Shown piece by piece: positions 45,933-57,400 of a stretch of 64,000 bases of DNA; the first letter of the stretch is position 1; each line of letters starts with the position of its first letter. The position numbers were made by a program, and so were the translations under genes. The notes under the pieces were generated by a model that saw only the letters and a list, made by a program, of their open reading frames with translations, was not told where the DNA came from and searched no databases. Source of the DNA: Pseudofabraea citricarpa (Eukaryota; Ascomycota; Leotiomycetes; Helotiales; Dermateaceae); assembly GCA_029641185.1 (NCBI GenBank), contig JAPWGK010000011.1, positions 868,001 to 932,000 of the forward strand. Direction: 5' to 3'.

Positions 45933-47236
45933 TTACGGCCAGACGTCAAAAAGCAGGTCGCGCGGCAAGTCATCGACGACGGAGCAGATTCTGCTCAGGT
46001 GAGCCGGCATCCACATTTGGTAGACGTTCCTGGTGATTTGGGACGCGGACCACTTCTCCCTGCCGTCCTGCTCCGTGAAGCTGAAGTCGCGGATCGGATG
46101 GCGGTAGAAGGAAGTCTTGTCTCCGTCGATTAGAGGATAATGGCCGTAGATCCTCACCATCCGGTTATCGTGCGAGATGGAGAAGGCGACTATCTCCCGG
46201 TGGAGCTCCTTTTCGCGTCTCGCGAGCCGGAAGAGCTCGACGACGCCCCTCGCGGCGATCGTAATGCTGTGGGCATTCTGTCGGTCTGCGATGTCGAGTG
46301 TCGTGGCACCGCTCTTGACTTCGCAGCTGAGGAACGGGAGGTACATGTAGTACGTAGCCACGAAGAAAGAAGTGTCTGTGAGCTCGCCGACGAAAGGTCC
46401 AAGAGTAATCGGGCTGCGGGCAAGTCTCGGTCACGGGGATGGAGTTGGTCCAGCTCTCATCGACACTTTCGACGAGGACGTCGAAATGTTTGGCTCCGAG
46501 CGTCACTAGCGTTTCTGCAGAGGGGACGATTAACCGACTGATATCTTGAATGACTCGGGCCTCGTTTCCGTCTTGTAATTTCTCACAGGCTCTGTCGAAT
46601 AAATCGTCGCGGAATAACAAGTCTCGAGGCTTCGCCTGCTCCTTCTCGAGCATGGTTCGGCAAAGGCTTTTGCTTGCATCTGTAATGCCCAATTCGGATT
46701 TGCTCATGAAGCTACCTTTGGTCGCCAGCATAGCTTCATACCGCGGATCTTGGTAGGGAGCGCTTTTGACTGTCATCGCTTGGCGTGGTAATACTCACTA
46801 TAACAGAAGTTGATTGTTTACCGCGGATAGAAGACGACTTCTTCCTCGCCAGTAAGTGATTTGTGCCCATCTCTGGCATCTGATCTTCCTCGCCGCAGCT
46901 GTCTTTCCCTAAATCTTGGCGGAAATCTTTCCGAGTCTGATCGTCTTGTATGGCATATCCCACAGGCCAGCGTCCATTTTCTCTCCAGTAATCAACTGGA
47001 TTGATTTCTTCATTGCGGATATCGCTCCTCACCTCCTGCTCACACACCTCCGTGTCAGCAGCGCCTGCAAGGCCCGTCCGCCGTCTCTTTCGAAGGGGTT
47101 TGGGGGTCTTGCTAGTTGAGGAGGGAAGTGGGTACTTTGGTTCGGTATTCCTGTCTTTGAGTACAGATGGTTCTGGGAGGCGTTGCATCTCTTTTAGGCG
47201 TGCACTCCTGCGAGAAGATCGCTCTTGTCGTTCCAT
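45933..47236 (-). pseudogene. DUF7924-family gene broken by a frameshift/deletion
   Basis: Segment 47236-46822 starts at the first ATG and gives a basic, Ser/Arg-rich N-terminus. It joins 46769 onward through a 52-nt candidate intron (GTAAAC to CAG, phase 1). The DUF7924 domain begins at YQDPRYEAMLATKGSFM and continues through NEARVIQDISRLIVPSAETL to PQPDYS (about 46405). The domain then resumes in another frame (GPFVGELTDTSFFVATYYMY, from about 46397) and runs through FLSCEVKSG, DIADRQNAHSITIA and FSISHDNRMVRIYGHYPL to the stop at 45933. Only one or two bases separate the two frames, while relatives have roughly 15-20 more residues here. I read this as a deletion with a frameshift, hence a pseudogene, unless the assembly is wrong. 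The domain has PD and ExK motifs like PD-(D/E)XK nucleases (inference). Confidence 0.75.
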
Positions 47237-48654
47237 TCCAATACCTTGTGTTTTGGCACCGAGCGGTTCGTTTGGCGCGGGCCATATCGGTTGCAAGGTG
47301 GAGGGATAACAAGTAGGTTTATATTACCGCAGAGGTTGATGGATAAAGGTGGAGTAAAGAGACAGAGACAAAGACAAAGTGCCAGGGGAGGGGTAGTTAG
47401 CGATGAGATGTGTTGGAGCTATACCTTAATATGGCAGCGGCAACGAATACTGTCATTATGATTTAGGGATCGCAGTATCACCCCTTCATCCAAATAAATA
47501 TAGATGTCCCGGACGGTGGTGCACATAGGCTGCGCTGATGATATTAGTTGTGCCGACTACCTAGGTAGAAAAACAATAGCGGCTAACCAATGCGACAACA
47601 ACAAATATAGTTTGCGGCATGATCCGTCAGGTGTTTTAATTTTGCAACTCGGCATCAACGCGAGCTTGATCTACTCTAGGGCTTTTGCAAGCTGATGTGA
47701 GCGACAGACGACAACCTCAAGACAGGCCAGAACTATCGATGGCTGAACACCACAGAGCGAGAGGGGAGAGAGCACAGGCGAACAAAGCAACAAACAGGAG
47801 GGGGGGGGGATACATTCTACATGGGTTGCTCTTTCCAGCTCCAGCTCCAGGCTAGATATCCTGAGGGGTGTTGTGCGTGTTTAAAATGTCTAGCAGTTAC
47901 GATTTTCTTCTTCTCTTGGTGCGACCCCAGCTGGAGAGAGGGGGAAAAATGCGAGAAGAAAAGGATGGCGCTGGAGAAATGGCGAAGACAAACTTGGGTT
48001 ATGTTACTGTACTGCAAAGAGAATTCATCAGGATCAAGACGAAACGGCTTGGCTTGGCCAGTTCTTGTCTTCTCTTCCATGGTCTTGTCTTCTGCTCGGA
48101 TTCGCTTAACCCAAGTACTGTGCTGTACTGTATGTGAATGAACCACATACTTTGGGATTCTGAAACAAGAAGCCAGCGACCACTTTTTGTTTCTGGACAG
48201 ATGGACATGAAATGCGACCGAGGTATGTATGCATGTATGTGTGTGTGATCTGATCTGACCTGGTCTGATCCGATCTTATTTTGTAATCATGATCACGAGA
48301 CGGAGTTAAGAAAAAGATCCGTTCTATGAGCAAAAGGCCTTCTTCACACGTAATACAAGTATGAGCAGAAAGGAAACGCTGGAAACCCCGGCCTGGGTTG
48401 CTCGGCAGCTTACTCGACCTGTCGGGCTTCTCGGCAGGGTAATGAGGTAACGTTCAGCAGAGCAGAGCAGAGCTCAAGCGACCGGCCGAGAAGGCCCTCC
48501 CGATCCCACTTTGCTCTTCGGCCCTTCACGTACAATACGGTGCTGGCTGGCTCCAAACAAGGCCCTCCCAAGACGCTCAACCCTCTGGCGATAAGAAGGC
48601 TCGGAGGCTACTCGTCGTTGAAGGTTTAGGCTGAAGAGCGAGGATGAACAGAGG

Positions 48655-48684
48655 GGGAGTGGGAGTGGGAGTGGGAGTGGGAGG
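48655..48684. repeat. (GGGAGT)5 hexamer tract
   Basis: Four GGGAGT units and a final GGGAGG run from 48655 to 48684. The G-rich strand could form a G-quadruplex. Confidence 0.85.
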
Positions 48685-49148
48685 GGAGGTATCACTGGAC
48701 TGTATTTATATCGCGTCTTTATTTGTTTCGTTGTGGTTGTGGTACAGTACCGACGGTGCTGGTACCGGGTCCGGATGCAGAAGAAGTCTGTCTACCCCGC
48801 TTCCCTTCTAGAAGGTCGATAGATTAATTATTGACGGCTGACGATGATCACTACCGTATCACTTGCGGGATTTGCTGACTGAGGAAACCCGTAGGTTTGG
48901 GCTGCTGCTGTTGGCTGCATAAAGTCCTCCTCGCCTTCTTGCCCTCTCGTATCGGTGACGTGGGGGGCTCCTCGGCTCCTCAGCTGGGATTGGATTATAT
49001 CATCAGGAAGGGCGAGGGCGACGTGACATGACATGGCATGACATGATGTGTACAGTATGACATGGCATGGCAGAGCATGGCAACGGTCGACAGACAGAAC
49101 GTGCGAGGAGAGAGAAGAGGTGTGATGGCACTGCATGGTGAGGTGCCT

Positions 49149-49255
49149 GTGGGTGTGGGTGTGGGTGTGGGCGTATGTGTCTGTATGTGTATGTATATGT
49201 ATGGCGGCGGTGGAATGCAGAATGCAGAATTGCAGATGCAGATGCAGATGCAGAT
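49149..49255. repeat. GTGGGT, GTAT and TGCAGA repeats
   Basis: A (GTGGGT) tract at about 49149-49172 passes into GTATGT-like repeats to about 49203, then AATGCAG copies and four TGCAGA units at 49231-49254. Confidence 0.8.
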
Positions 49256-50610
49256 CTCAGATTCTAGAGCGTCGAGACTCGACACTCGACACTCAACCGC
49301 GGCTCGCCATCCCATTCGCCCTTCGGCCATTTCGCGAATCAAAATAGAAACCCGCGATCGTTCGGCGCGCTTACGGAGCTGCACCTTTTGTCTGTTGTTG
49401 TTGTGCTTGTCTGCGTGTCTGGATGTCGGCACCGCCATCTACCACCGCTCTTCGCCATCCATCGCCCATCCACGGCGAATGCCACCGTGCCACCCTCTGC
49501 CACTGGATGCTCTCTATCCGGACAGCCCAGCCTCAGCCCTCATCTCATGGCGCCATCCTCTCGCTATTGTGATTGCCTTTGCTGAATGAAGCCTGAAGAC
49601 CAATGTTTGAAACCGACGGGCGCTGAGGGAGCTCGCTAGATCTGAGCGGTTTGGGTGGTAGTGAGGGGTGGGCGAGGGAAGGGTTGAAGGAGTTCCGGCT
49701 TGGTTAGAGTCGGAGCAGGACAGGGCTTTTCCATAATAGCCATCTTAATGCCGATGAGGAATCAGAATGCGACAGCCGGGGGTTGTTGGGTTTGTGCTGC
49801 TGTTTGTTATGAGGAGTGGAGTGGGACGAGCATCGAGGGAACGCAACGATCGATGTCTGTCTCTCTTTCTCTGTCTCTCGGTCGGCAATTCATGAGTGAA
49901 TAGTGAGTGTGCTGAGTGCTCAGTGCAATGGACTGGACTGGTGGACTGGTTGGGTACGAGACGAGGCCGAGGAGCAAGTCATGTCGCAAGAGAAGCATTG
50001 GGCCTCAAGAAAAGAGGGGCCAAGGGGGGCCAAGCCAAGACCAGCTGATTATTCTCACAGCACAGCACAGCTCACACAACTCACAACTCACGACTCACAA
50101 ACCACTGACTTCATCCTGCTCTGCTAGCCCTGTTTATAATTGCCCTTGCTATCTGCCTATCTGGTCACCGACATACAGTCTTCTTCAGCCTCGTTTGTGT
50201 CTTGCCCCCCTCCCATTCCGCCTAATGGTGCGATTACGATGATTAATAATAAAGAGGTGGACGGGGAATGGGCTATGCGAAAAGAGTCGGTCAGGTCAGG
50301 CTCTCATCATTCGGGCTTCGACGGGGACGGGGACACCTGAATCATGCTGTGCTGTGCTGTGTCGGCGGTGACCAGCGTACAAACCATTAACCAGTAGCGA
50401 GAAGTGGAAGAGAAGAAAGAGAATTTTTCTTGCGAACGGCAATTGTCGTGGTTGGCGACGGAAGTGGTACTGGTTGTAGATCACGCTGAAAGAAATGAGG
50501 GTGGGTTATGCGCATTCATGTGGAACAAGGGCGTGTGTGCAAAGGCATTATTATCATTATCATGGGCTTTGATGAGGGAGAAGGGGAGGGTGAGGGTGAG
50601 GGTTCCAGCG

Positions 50611-50750
50611 TTGCAGTGTTGCAGTGTTGCAGTGTTCCAGCCTTGGGTTTGGACGCACCCGGCAAACGTGTAATGTAGTGTAGTGTAGTGTAGTGTAGTG
50701 TGCTGTAGAAACTGTACTGTAGACACTGTACCTGTAGACACTGTACCTAC
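50611..50750. repeat. TTGCAGTG, TAGTG and GTAGACACTGTACCT repeats
   Basis: Three TTGCAGTG units occur at 50611-50634, five TAGTG units at 50676-50700, and two copies of GTAGACACTGTACCT at about 50720-50750. Adjacent repeats of different unit length suggest repeated slippage in this stretch. Confidence 0.8.
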
Positions 50751-51398
50751 AGACCTGAGACCCCTACAAGACCCCTACACTCCCTACAGACCGCCTACGG
50801 TACCACCACCTGCCACTACTGTACTGCGCTGCAACCACCCACATTGCCTACGTCTACGCCTACGCCTACGCCTGCGCTGCAGTAAAGTGCTACAGCTACA
50901 AACTACGCTAGGCTGCACTAAGCGAATGCACCTCTCTTAATCCCTCTTCATTCACCACTACTCTCCTCTCCTCTCTCTTCCATCATCCACACCCCTCAAC
51001 CCCCAACGTTGACCTCTCCACCACGCGTGATACTCGCGATCTCTTGATACCTCGTTCTTCGGAAGGGGTACTCTAGGAGTCATATCACCCGCATTCGACT
51101 CTCTGTCCTCCCAGCGAGCCAGATCCACCCCCAACACACGCTCGACCACATCCCATCCGAACAGCATCCATCCTTTGTCAGGTCGATCGCTGCAACGAAG
51201 AGGTACGTACCATCTGCTGCACCACCACCACCCAAGAGCCAGACAATCGGTTCAGACATCAAGGACGTCGAGGCGGGGGATGGATGGTGGCATTTGCAAT
51301 CTCATCCTCTCTCTCTCGTCACCGACTCTGCCTCAAGCCTGAGCCTCCGCGTTATCTCGCCTCAACCTCACCGCTCCACCACGAACCCTACCCACAGC

Positions 51399-51427
51399 CT
51401 CACCTCACCTCACCTCACCTCACCTCA
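51399..51427 (+). repeat. (CTCAC) pentamer tract in the CK1 leader region
   Basis: About five CTCAC units run just upstream of the CK1 start, inside a C/T-rich segment expected to be transcribed as 5' untranslated sequence. Confidence 0.75.
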
Positions 51428-51562
51428 ACTCCACCGACTAACAGCCTTCTTATTAGATCTCCTTCTCCTCTTCTTCCATCCTTCCATCGACCACTCCACC
51501 TTGACATCGACGACTCTCGTATCGGATCGCCCGATAACCAGAGTCCATAGTTCAACTTCAAG

Positions 51563-53207
51563 ATGACTACTATGGTGAATCCACCCGCTTCCAAGTCGAA
51601 ATCTAACCCTCTGGTTTATACTCCCTTTCTTCAGCCTCTGCGAGCACATTCTTGTCAATTATACACGTCTGGCTGTGGTCGGCATCATGAGCATGTCTCC
51701 TTCCGTTGGTGTTCGACCACGGCCGTGTGCCAGTGTACATTCTCTATACCATCCGATCCGCAGATCTCTTTGACTTCCCGCCTGGCCTGCAATAGCGTAC
51801 TGACAGTGCATCCAGGATCTCCGCGTCGGTAACAAGTACCGCATCGGCCGAAAGATCGGTAGTGGTTCCTTTGGTGACATCTACCTCGGTACCAATATCA
51901 TCTCGGGCGAAGAGATTGCCATCAAGCTTGAGAGTGTCAAGGCCAAGCACCCTCAACTCGAGTATGAGGCACGCGTGTACAAGTCCCTCGCCGGAGGTGT
52001 CGGTATCCCATTCGTGCGATGGTTCGGCACCGAGTGCGATTACAATGCCATGGTCCTTGATCTTCTCGGACCCAGTCTCGAGGATCTGTTCAACTTCTGC
52101 AACCGCAAGTTCTCCTTGAAGACCGTCCTCCTCCTCGCCGACCAACTTATCTCCCGCATCGAGTACATCCACGCCAAGTCGTTTATCCACCGTGATATCA
52201 AGCCTGACAACTTCCTCATGGGCATTGGCAAGCGCGGCAACCAAGTTAATGTTATTGACTTTGGTCTCGCCAAGAAGTACCGAGACCCAAAGACGCACTT
52301 CCACATCCCATACCGTGAGAACAAGAACTTGACGGGTACTGCTCGTTATGCTTCCATCAACACCCACTTGGGTGTCGGTACGTCCCCTCACCCTTCACCG
52401 CACTTCAGTGACTAATTCTCCCACAGAGCAATCCCGCCGTGATGATATGGAGTCGCTCGGTTACGTCATGCTCTACTTCTGCCGTGGCTCCCTTCCTTGG
52501 CAAGGCCTGAAGGCTGCTACCAAGAAGCAGAAGTATGATCGTATTATGGAGAAGAAGATGACCACTCCCACTGAGGTCCTCTGCCGCGGATTCCCCAACG
52601 AGTTTGCCATCTATCTCAACTACACACGTTCTCTTCGTTTCGACGATAAGCCCGATTACTCTTACCTCCGAAAGATCTTCCGCGATCTCTTCGTGCGTGA
52701 GGGTTTCCAGTATGACTACGTCTTTGACTGGACTGTCTACAAGTACCAGAAGAATGCCCAGGCCATTGCCCAGGCTGCCGGCCAGCAACCCGCCCAGGAT
52801 GAGGATGAGAAGCCCGGACGTACCCGGACCAATGCTGCCACTGCCGGTGTCACTCCTCAGCATGCTTCCAGTGCTTCCAAGCCAGGGGCCATTTCCGGAT
52901 CCCGCCGCAAGGTCATGGAGCGTGGTGCCAGTGGAGCCATCGACACTCCGGACACCAATAGAGCCGTAGGAGGAAGTGACAGGATGTGAGTTCTTACTAT
53001 TCCCGGAGTTCCTTGTAAGGGATATTTCCTCTTCGCGTTTAGTGTATTTCCAAACGCTGGCCGCGAGGATATCAGTATGCTGACTGGATGGCTGACGCTT
53101 TAGTCTCCGAAAATAGGCTGCGCTCTGCCTCCAAAGGTGCAGCAACTGGTACCGGATATGCCTCTAGGTCCAAGCGCGAAGACCAGAACGGACAGCAATG
53201 GTATTGA
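51563..53207 (+). CDS. ckiA: Casein kinase 1, delta/epsilon type (Hrr25/CkiA)
   Basis: Exons 51563-51574, 51816-52377, 52427-52985 and 53117-53207 give 407 residues. Exon 1 is only four codons (MTTM), then a 241-nt intron with a TACTGAC branch. The kinase domain begins [20 protein letters not shown] and has Lys41, the HRDIKPDN loop (Asp131) and DFGLAKK (Asp152), plus the CK1 hallmark loops [11 protein letters not shown], rebuilt across intron 2, and [16 protein letters not shown]. The family docking end [13 protein letters not shown] is followed by a basic, Ser-rich tail. The last exon ([18 protein letters not shown]) is included because the splice is in phase; without it the frame stops at 52989. 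CK1 acts in DNA repair, vesicle traffic, ribosome maturation and growth. Symbol by similarity to the Aspergillus gene. Confidence 0.93.
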
Positions 53208-54493
53208 TCTTTTCCACTTGGCGGTTCTCCTTGATTGATTTGTTTTCCTGCACTTCGTCTTGGTGGTCTCGCCCCGCTCACTCAACACCGTCGCTGATCA
53301 TGCCTGGATGTCCCGCGGACGATTAACTCCTGGTTATGGCTCGACCATATCAAACTCATCTCATTATGGATTGTTTTGTTTTGCTCTCATCTCAATTTCA
53401 CCCTGGCTCGTGGAACTTTGGTTTTTGACTTGACACTTGACTCGCACTTGGGCATCCGCCTAGAACGTGAGCATCGTCAGCAAATCCCAAAGTCATCGAA
53501 CGGCATGCCGATGTTACGACATCAACTTTGCAGAGCAACATCGACCGATCTCAATACGTCTATCAACTACCTCGCATATTATGCTTGACGTGGATAATAT
53601 CAATCGACACGAGACGTCGAGCTTACTCGAGAGCAACAAGCACATGGTCACCAAGCTCGTCTCCAGAACTGGGAATTCCCCTTGCCAGTCTGGTGTTCGG
53701 AGCAGACCTGTCATCCGGAGACAAATGTTTTACGATTACAATTTCTTTCTTTTCCTTGGTTTCCTTTTTCAAACTATCGACTTGGCTGGCAGAGAGCACG
53801 TCTGGGGATGTAATGCAGGGGTGGCGAGGGGATGCAGAATCATGAAGTTACCTACGAGCAACGGCTGGTGCGTGCTTGGCTCACATACATCTCATGATGG
53901 AAAAAGAATCCGATGTTTATTCGCGACATGGATTGGATGGATGGTGGTCTGGATATGGAAATGGTCTGCAGCTTCTGGGGAGGGTCACGTTTCTTTGAGT
54001 TTTATTTCCTAGTGTTTTTGCTTTTCGCGTGTTGTGGGCGGAGGTCGCGCCATGGTTCGGGGGAAGCATGTGCCTGGCTGTAATTGCGGGCAAGAGGGAA
54101 AACTGCCGGATGTACTGCCGCATTTGGTATGGAGTTCATGAGCTGCATAGTCTACTTTGAAATTCAACTTGGCAACCCAAAAACGTCTGCTTCCATATTT
54201 CAGTGTGACGTGGCGCGATATCCTTGGTAGTGGGAATGAAAGTTGAGTTAGAGCACGTGAAGTTGCAAGCCAAGTGTTGAAGCCTGGCTTGATCAGGCAG
54301 AAACAATTCGTGGTCGACGTCGAAGTCGAGGTCAGGTTCAGCAATCGAGACAATGTTTTTGTCCAACACAACGGGCCACTCACCACTCACTACCCAACAA
54401 AAACACCACAAGCACCATCTAGCACGCTTCAACCTTGCAAGGATCATGAGCTTCTTTTATTTCTACCTGGAATTGTACAGATGCTAAAATGGA
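53208..54493. other. Convergent intergenic region, no gene seen
   Basis: It lies between the 3' ends of CK1 and the repeat-protein gene. Open frames up to 181 codons are antisense or unsupported, with no domain. The first few hundred bases are probably the CK1 3' untranslated region. Confidence 0.45.
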
Positions 54494-57400
54494 CTACGCT
54501 GCTTGGCTAACCTCCAAGGCCACTGGAGTTGTAAGGCATATATCCACCTCTGAATAATGGATGGCGATACTCCCATCATCGCTATCCCAAGGCTGATCAA
54601 GAACATCGGCGGCGTCGGACGGGAGGCTAGGACTCCTAAGATCAGAAGCCTTCCGGTCTGCTTCCTCAAGTGTCGCATAACAACCTTCAACGGTGGTTAG
54701 TGCTCTTCCCCAATTCCCTCTTTCGTCCCGGCTGAGGTGGCTCTGGTCATCAAACAACACTCTGGAAACTGTGACTGTGAAGACCGGCATCCTACAGCAT
54801 AGCCGGGGCGCCTTCTCTCCCCTGACATCGAAGCCAGCTATCTGCGTCTTGATGATCGGGACGTATATGGGTCGAGGAAGCCAGAGACACAAGCCCTCGT
54901 ACCACGGAAGGCCCTGTGAAGATATACCCTCGTGAACTTCGTCTTGCTCCTCGAAAGCTGCCAGTCTGGCCCGACTCTCGTCGTCATTCTGGCTTATCAG
55001 AGCTTCGGCCAGTGTGCATCGCATGCGCGCGCGCGATTGCTTGACGCTGGCCATCAAGTAGCGCGCTCCGCTCAGCGTCGTCGACACTCCTTTGATCTCG
55101 CACAGGGCCTGCTGTGCGTGCTCGCTCGGCCCTCCTATCCACGTCGCGAAAACGACAAAGACCTCTTGCGTCGACGTCAAATCCGGGGGGGACTTCCGAG
55201 CCACGACTTGGGAGACTCGGGAGGGTGCACCGCGCCGCCGCCATACCGGTATGTGAGACTGAGACTGCGTGCTTCTGCTTTCCTCTGTACCTCTGCGTTA
55301 GCTCACTCCCAAACATGTGAGAACATACATCGCATCATACCTTGATTCGCATCGCGTCTCCAGCTCCCACTCGCACTACCATGCGCTCGCTGGCTTGATG
55401 ATGATCCGTTGCGCTGGTCTCTTCCTTCTGGAGTTGAACCTCCTCTGCTGGGCTCTTCGTGGTCTGATGGATTTTCTCTCGGCGGGTCTTGCTGACTGGA
55501 TGATCCATTACGCTGGTATCTTGCTCGTGGAGTTAAATCACCTCTATTTGGCTCGTAGTCCGATGCTTGCTGGCTGGATGATGATGCATTGCGCTGGTCT
55601 CTTCCTCCTGGAGTTGAACCTCCCCTATTTGGCTCGTAGTCCGATGCTTCCTGGCTGGAGAATCTATTGCGCTGGTATCTTGCTCCTGGAGTTGAACCTC
55701 CTCCATTTGGCTCGTAGTCCCGTGGATCTTCTGCCGTCAAAGGCTCTTCTCTCGACAGGTCTTGCTGGCTGAATGATCCATTGCGTTTGTCTCTTGCACG
55801 TGGAGTTGAATCACCTCCATTTAGCTGATAGTCTCGTGGATCTTCTCTCGGTGGGTCTTGCTGGCTTAATGATAATCCATTGCGCTGGTCTCTTGCACGT
55901 GGAGTTAAATCGCCTCCATTTGACTCGTGGTCCCGTGGATCTTCCATCGTCAAGGGCTCTTTTCTTGGCGGGTCTTGTTCCGAGAGCTGGTCCCTCGAGG
56001 GCTGTTCTATTGGATGCGGCGGTCCCCTTGGAAATGGTGCTATTGGAGACTGTGCCGTTGAAGACAATGCCGTTAGAGTCTGCCCCCTTGACAGCTGTTC
56101 TATTAAATACTGTGTCATTAAAGGGAATCTCGCTTGAACCTCCCCCCTTGACAGCTGTCCTATCAGTGCCTGTATCGCTGAAGGCCGATCTCCCAATAGT
56201 AACTTTGTTAAAGATACGGTGAATTCAGACGGTGTGAGTGTAAATTCCTGCATTAGTAGCACTCCCAGTATGGCTCGTCCCTGTTGAGATAGCTCCGTTG
56301 GGACCTGTTCTGTAGGAGACTGTGTCATTGCATCCTGCTCTCCGGGAGGTTGTTCTATCGGAGACGGTGCCCTTAGAACCTCTTTGTGGGAAGGCTGTTC
56401 TATTGGAGCCTGTGGACTTGCATCCTGTTTCTGAGGACGATGTTCTATTGGAGAGAGTGCCCTCAGAACCTTTTCCTGGGGAGGCTGTTCTATCGGAGAT
56501 ACTGGACTTGGAACCTTTTTCTGGGGAGTCTGTTCTATTAGAGCCTGTGGGCTTGGATCCTGTTTCTGAGGACGATGTTCTATTGGAGAGAGTGCCCTCA
56601 GAACCTTTTCCTGGGGAGGCTGTTCTATCGGAGATGCTGGACTTGAACGTTGCTTCTGGGGAGGCTGTTGTTTCATCGGAGATGCTGGACTTGAAAGCGG
56701 TTTCTGTTCAGGCTGTTCTATTAGAGCCTGTGGGCTTGGATCCTGTTTCTGAGGACGATGTTCTATCGGAGACGGTGCCCTTAGAACCTCTTTCTGTTGA
56801 GGCTCTTCTATTGGAGATACTAGACTTGAACCTTGCTCTTCAAGAGGCTGTTCTTGTAAAGGCTGTTCTATTGGAGACACTGGACTTGGACCCTGCTCTT
56901 CAAGAAGCTGTTCTTGTAAAGGTTGTTCTTGTAAAGGTTGTGCTAGTGGAGACGGTGGTTTTTGAATCTGCTCTCCAAGAGGCTGTTCTATTGGCGACGC
57001 TGGACTTGGACCCTGCTCTTTAAGAGGCTTTTCTTGTAAATGCTGTTGTTCTATTAGAGATGCTGGACTTGAACCCTGCTTCTGGGACGGCTGTGATGTT
57101 GAAGATGCTGGATTTGGGACCTGTTTCTGTTGAGGCTGTTCTTTTGGAGATGCTGGACTTGGATCCTGTTTCTTCCATAAGAAGTGCTTTAGGAAAGTCC
57201 ATATCGATGACAGCCCCGTCGAAACCTTCTCCTGTCCTCTGGGAGGCTGTTGTGAAGACGTTCCTACCGGAGACTGAGATGCTGCCTTTAGAGACGCTGT
57301 AATTAGAACCTGTTTTCTGGGATGCTGCTTTACCAGAGGCCTTCCCCGTAGAAATGGTGCCAGCCACAACGATCCCATCAGAGATGGTAGTATCTCAGTC

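Larger units (their letters stand above)
47237..51562. other. 4.3-kb microsatellite-rich region upstream of CK1
   Basis: No credible gene is seen. It holds many different short tandem repeats listed separately, a G-run at about 47801-47809, and a C/T-rich stretch from about 50940 to the CK1 start that is probably its leader. Some of it is the promoter of CK1 and of the DUF7924 gene. Small frames on both strands overlap the repeats and are not called. Confidence 0.5.

Noticed and set aside
47237..47296. TTG-initiated extension of the DUF7924 gene
   Set aside because: The first ATG in frame is at 47236 and nothing supports a non-ATG start.
52986..52989. CK1 stop at 52989 as the true end
   Set aside because: A canonical intron follows and the next exon continues in phase with a basic tail typical of fungal CK1.
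53467..54012. 181-codon open frame downstream of CK1
   Set aside because: Low-complexity conceptual protein with no domain, overlapping other frames; likely untranslated sequence.
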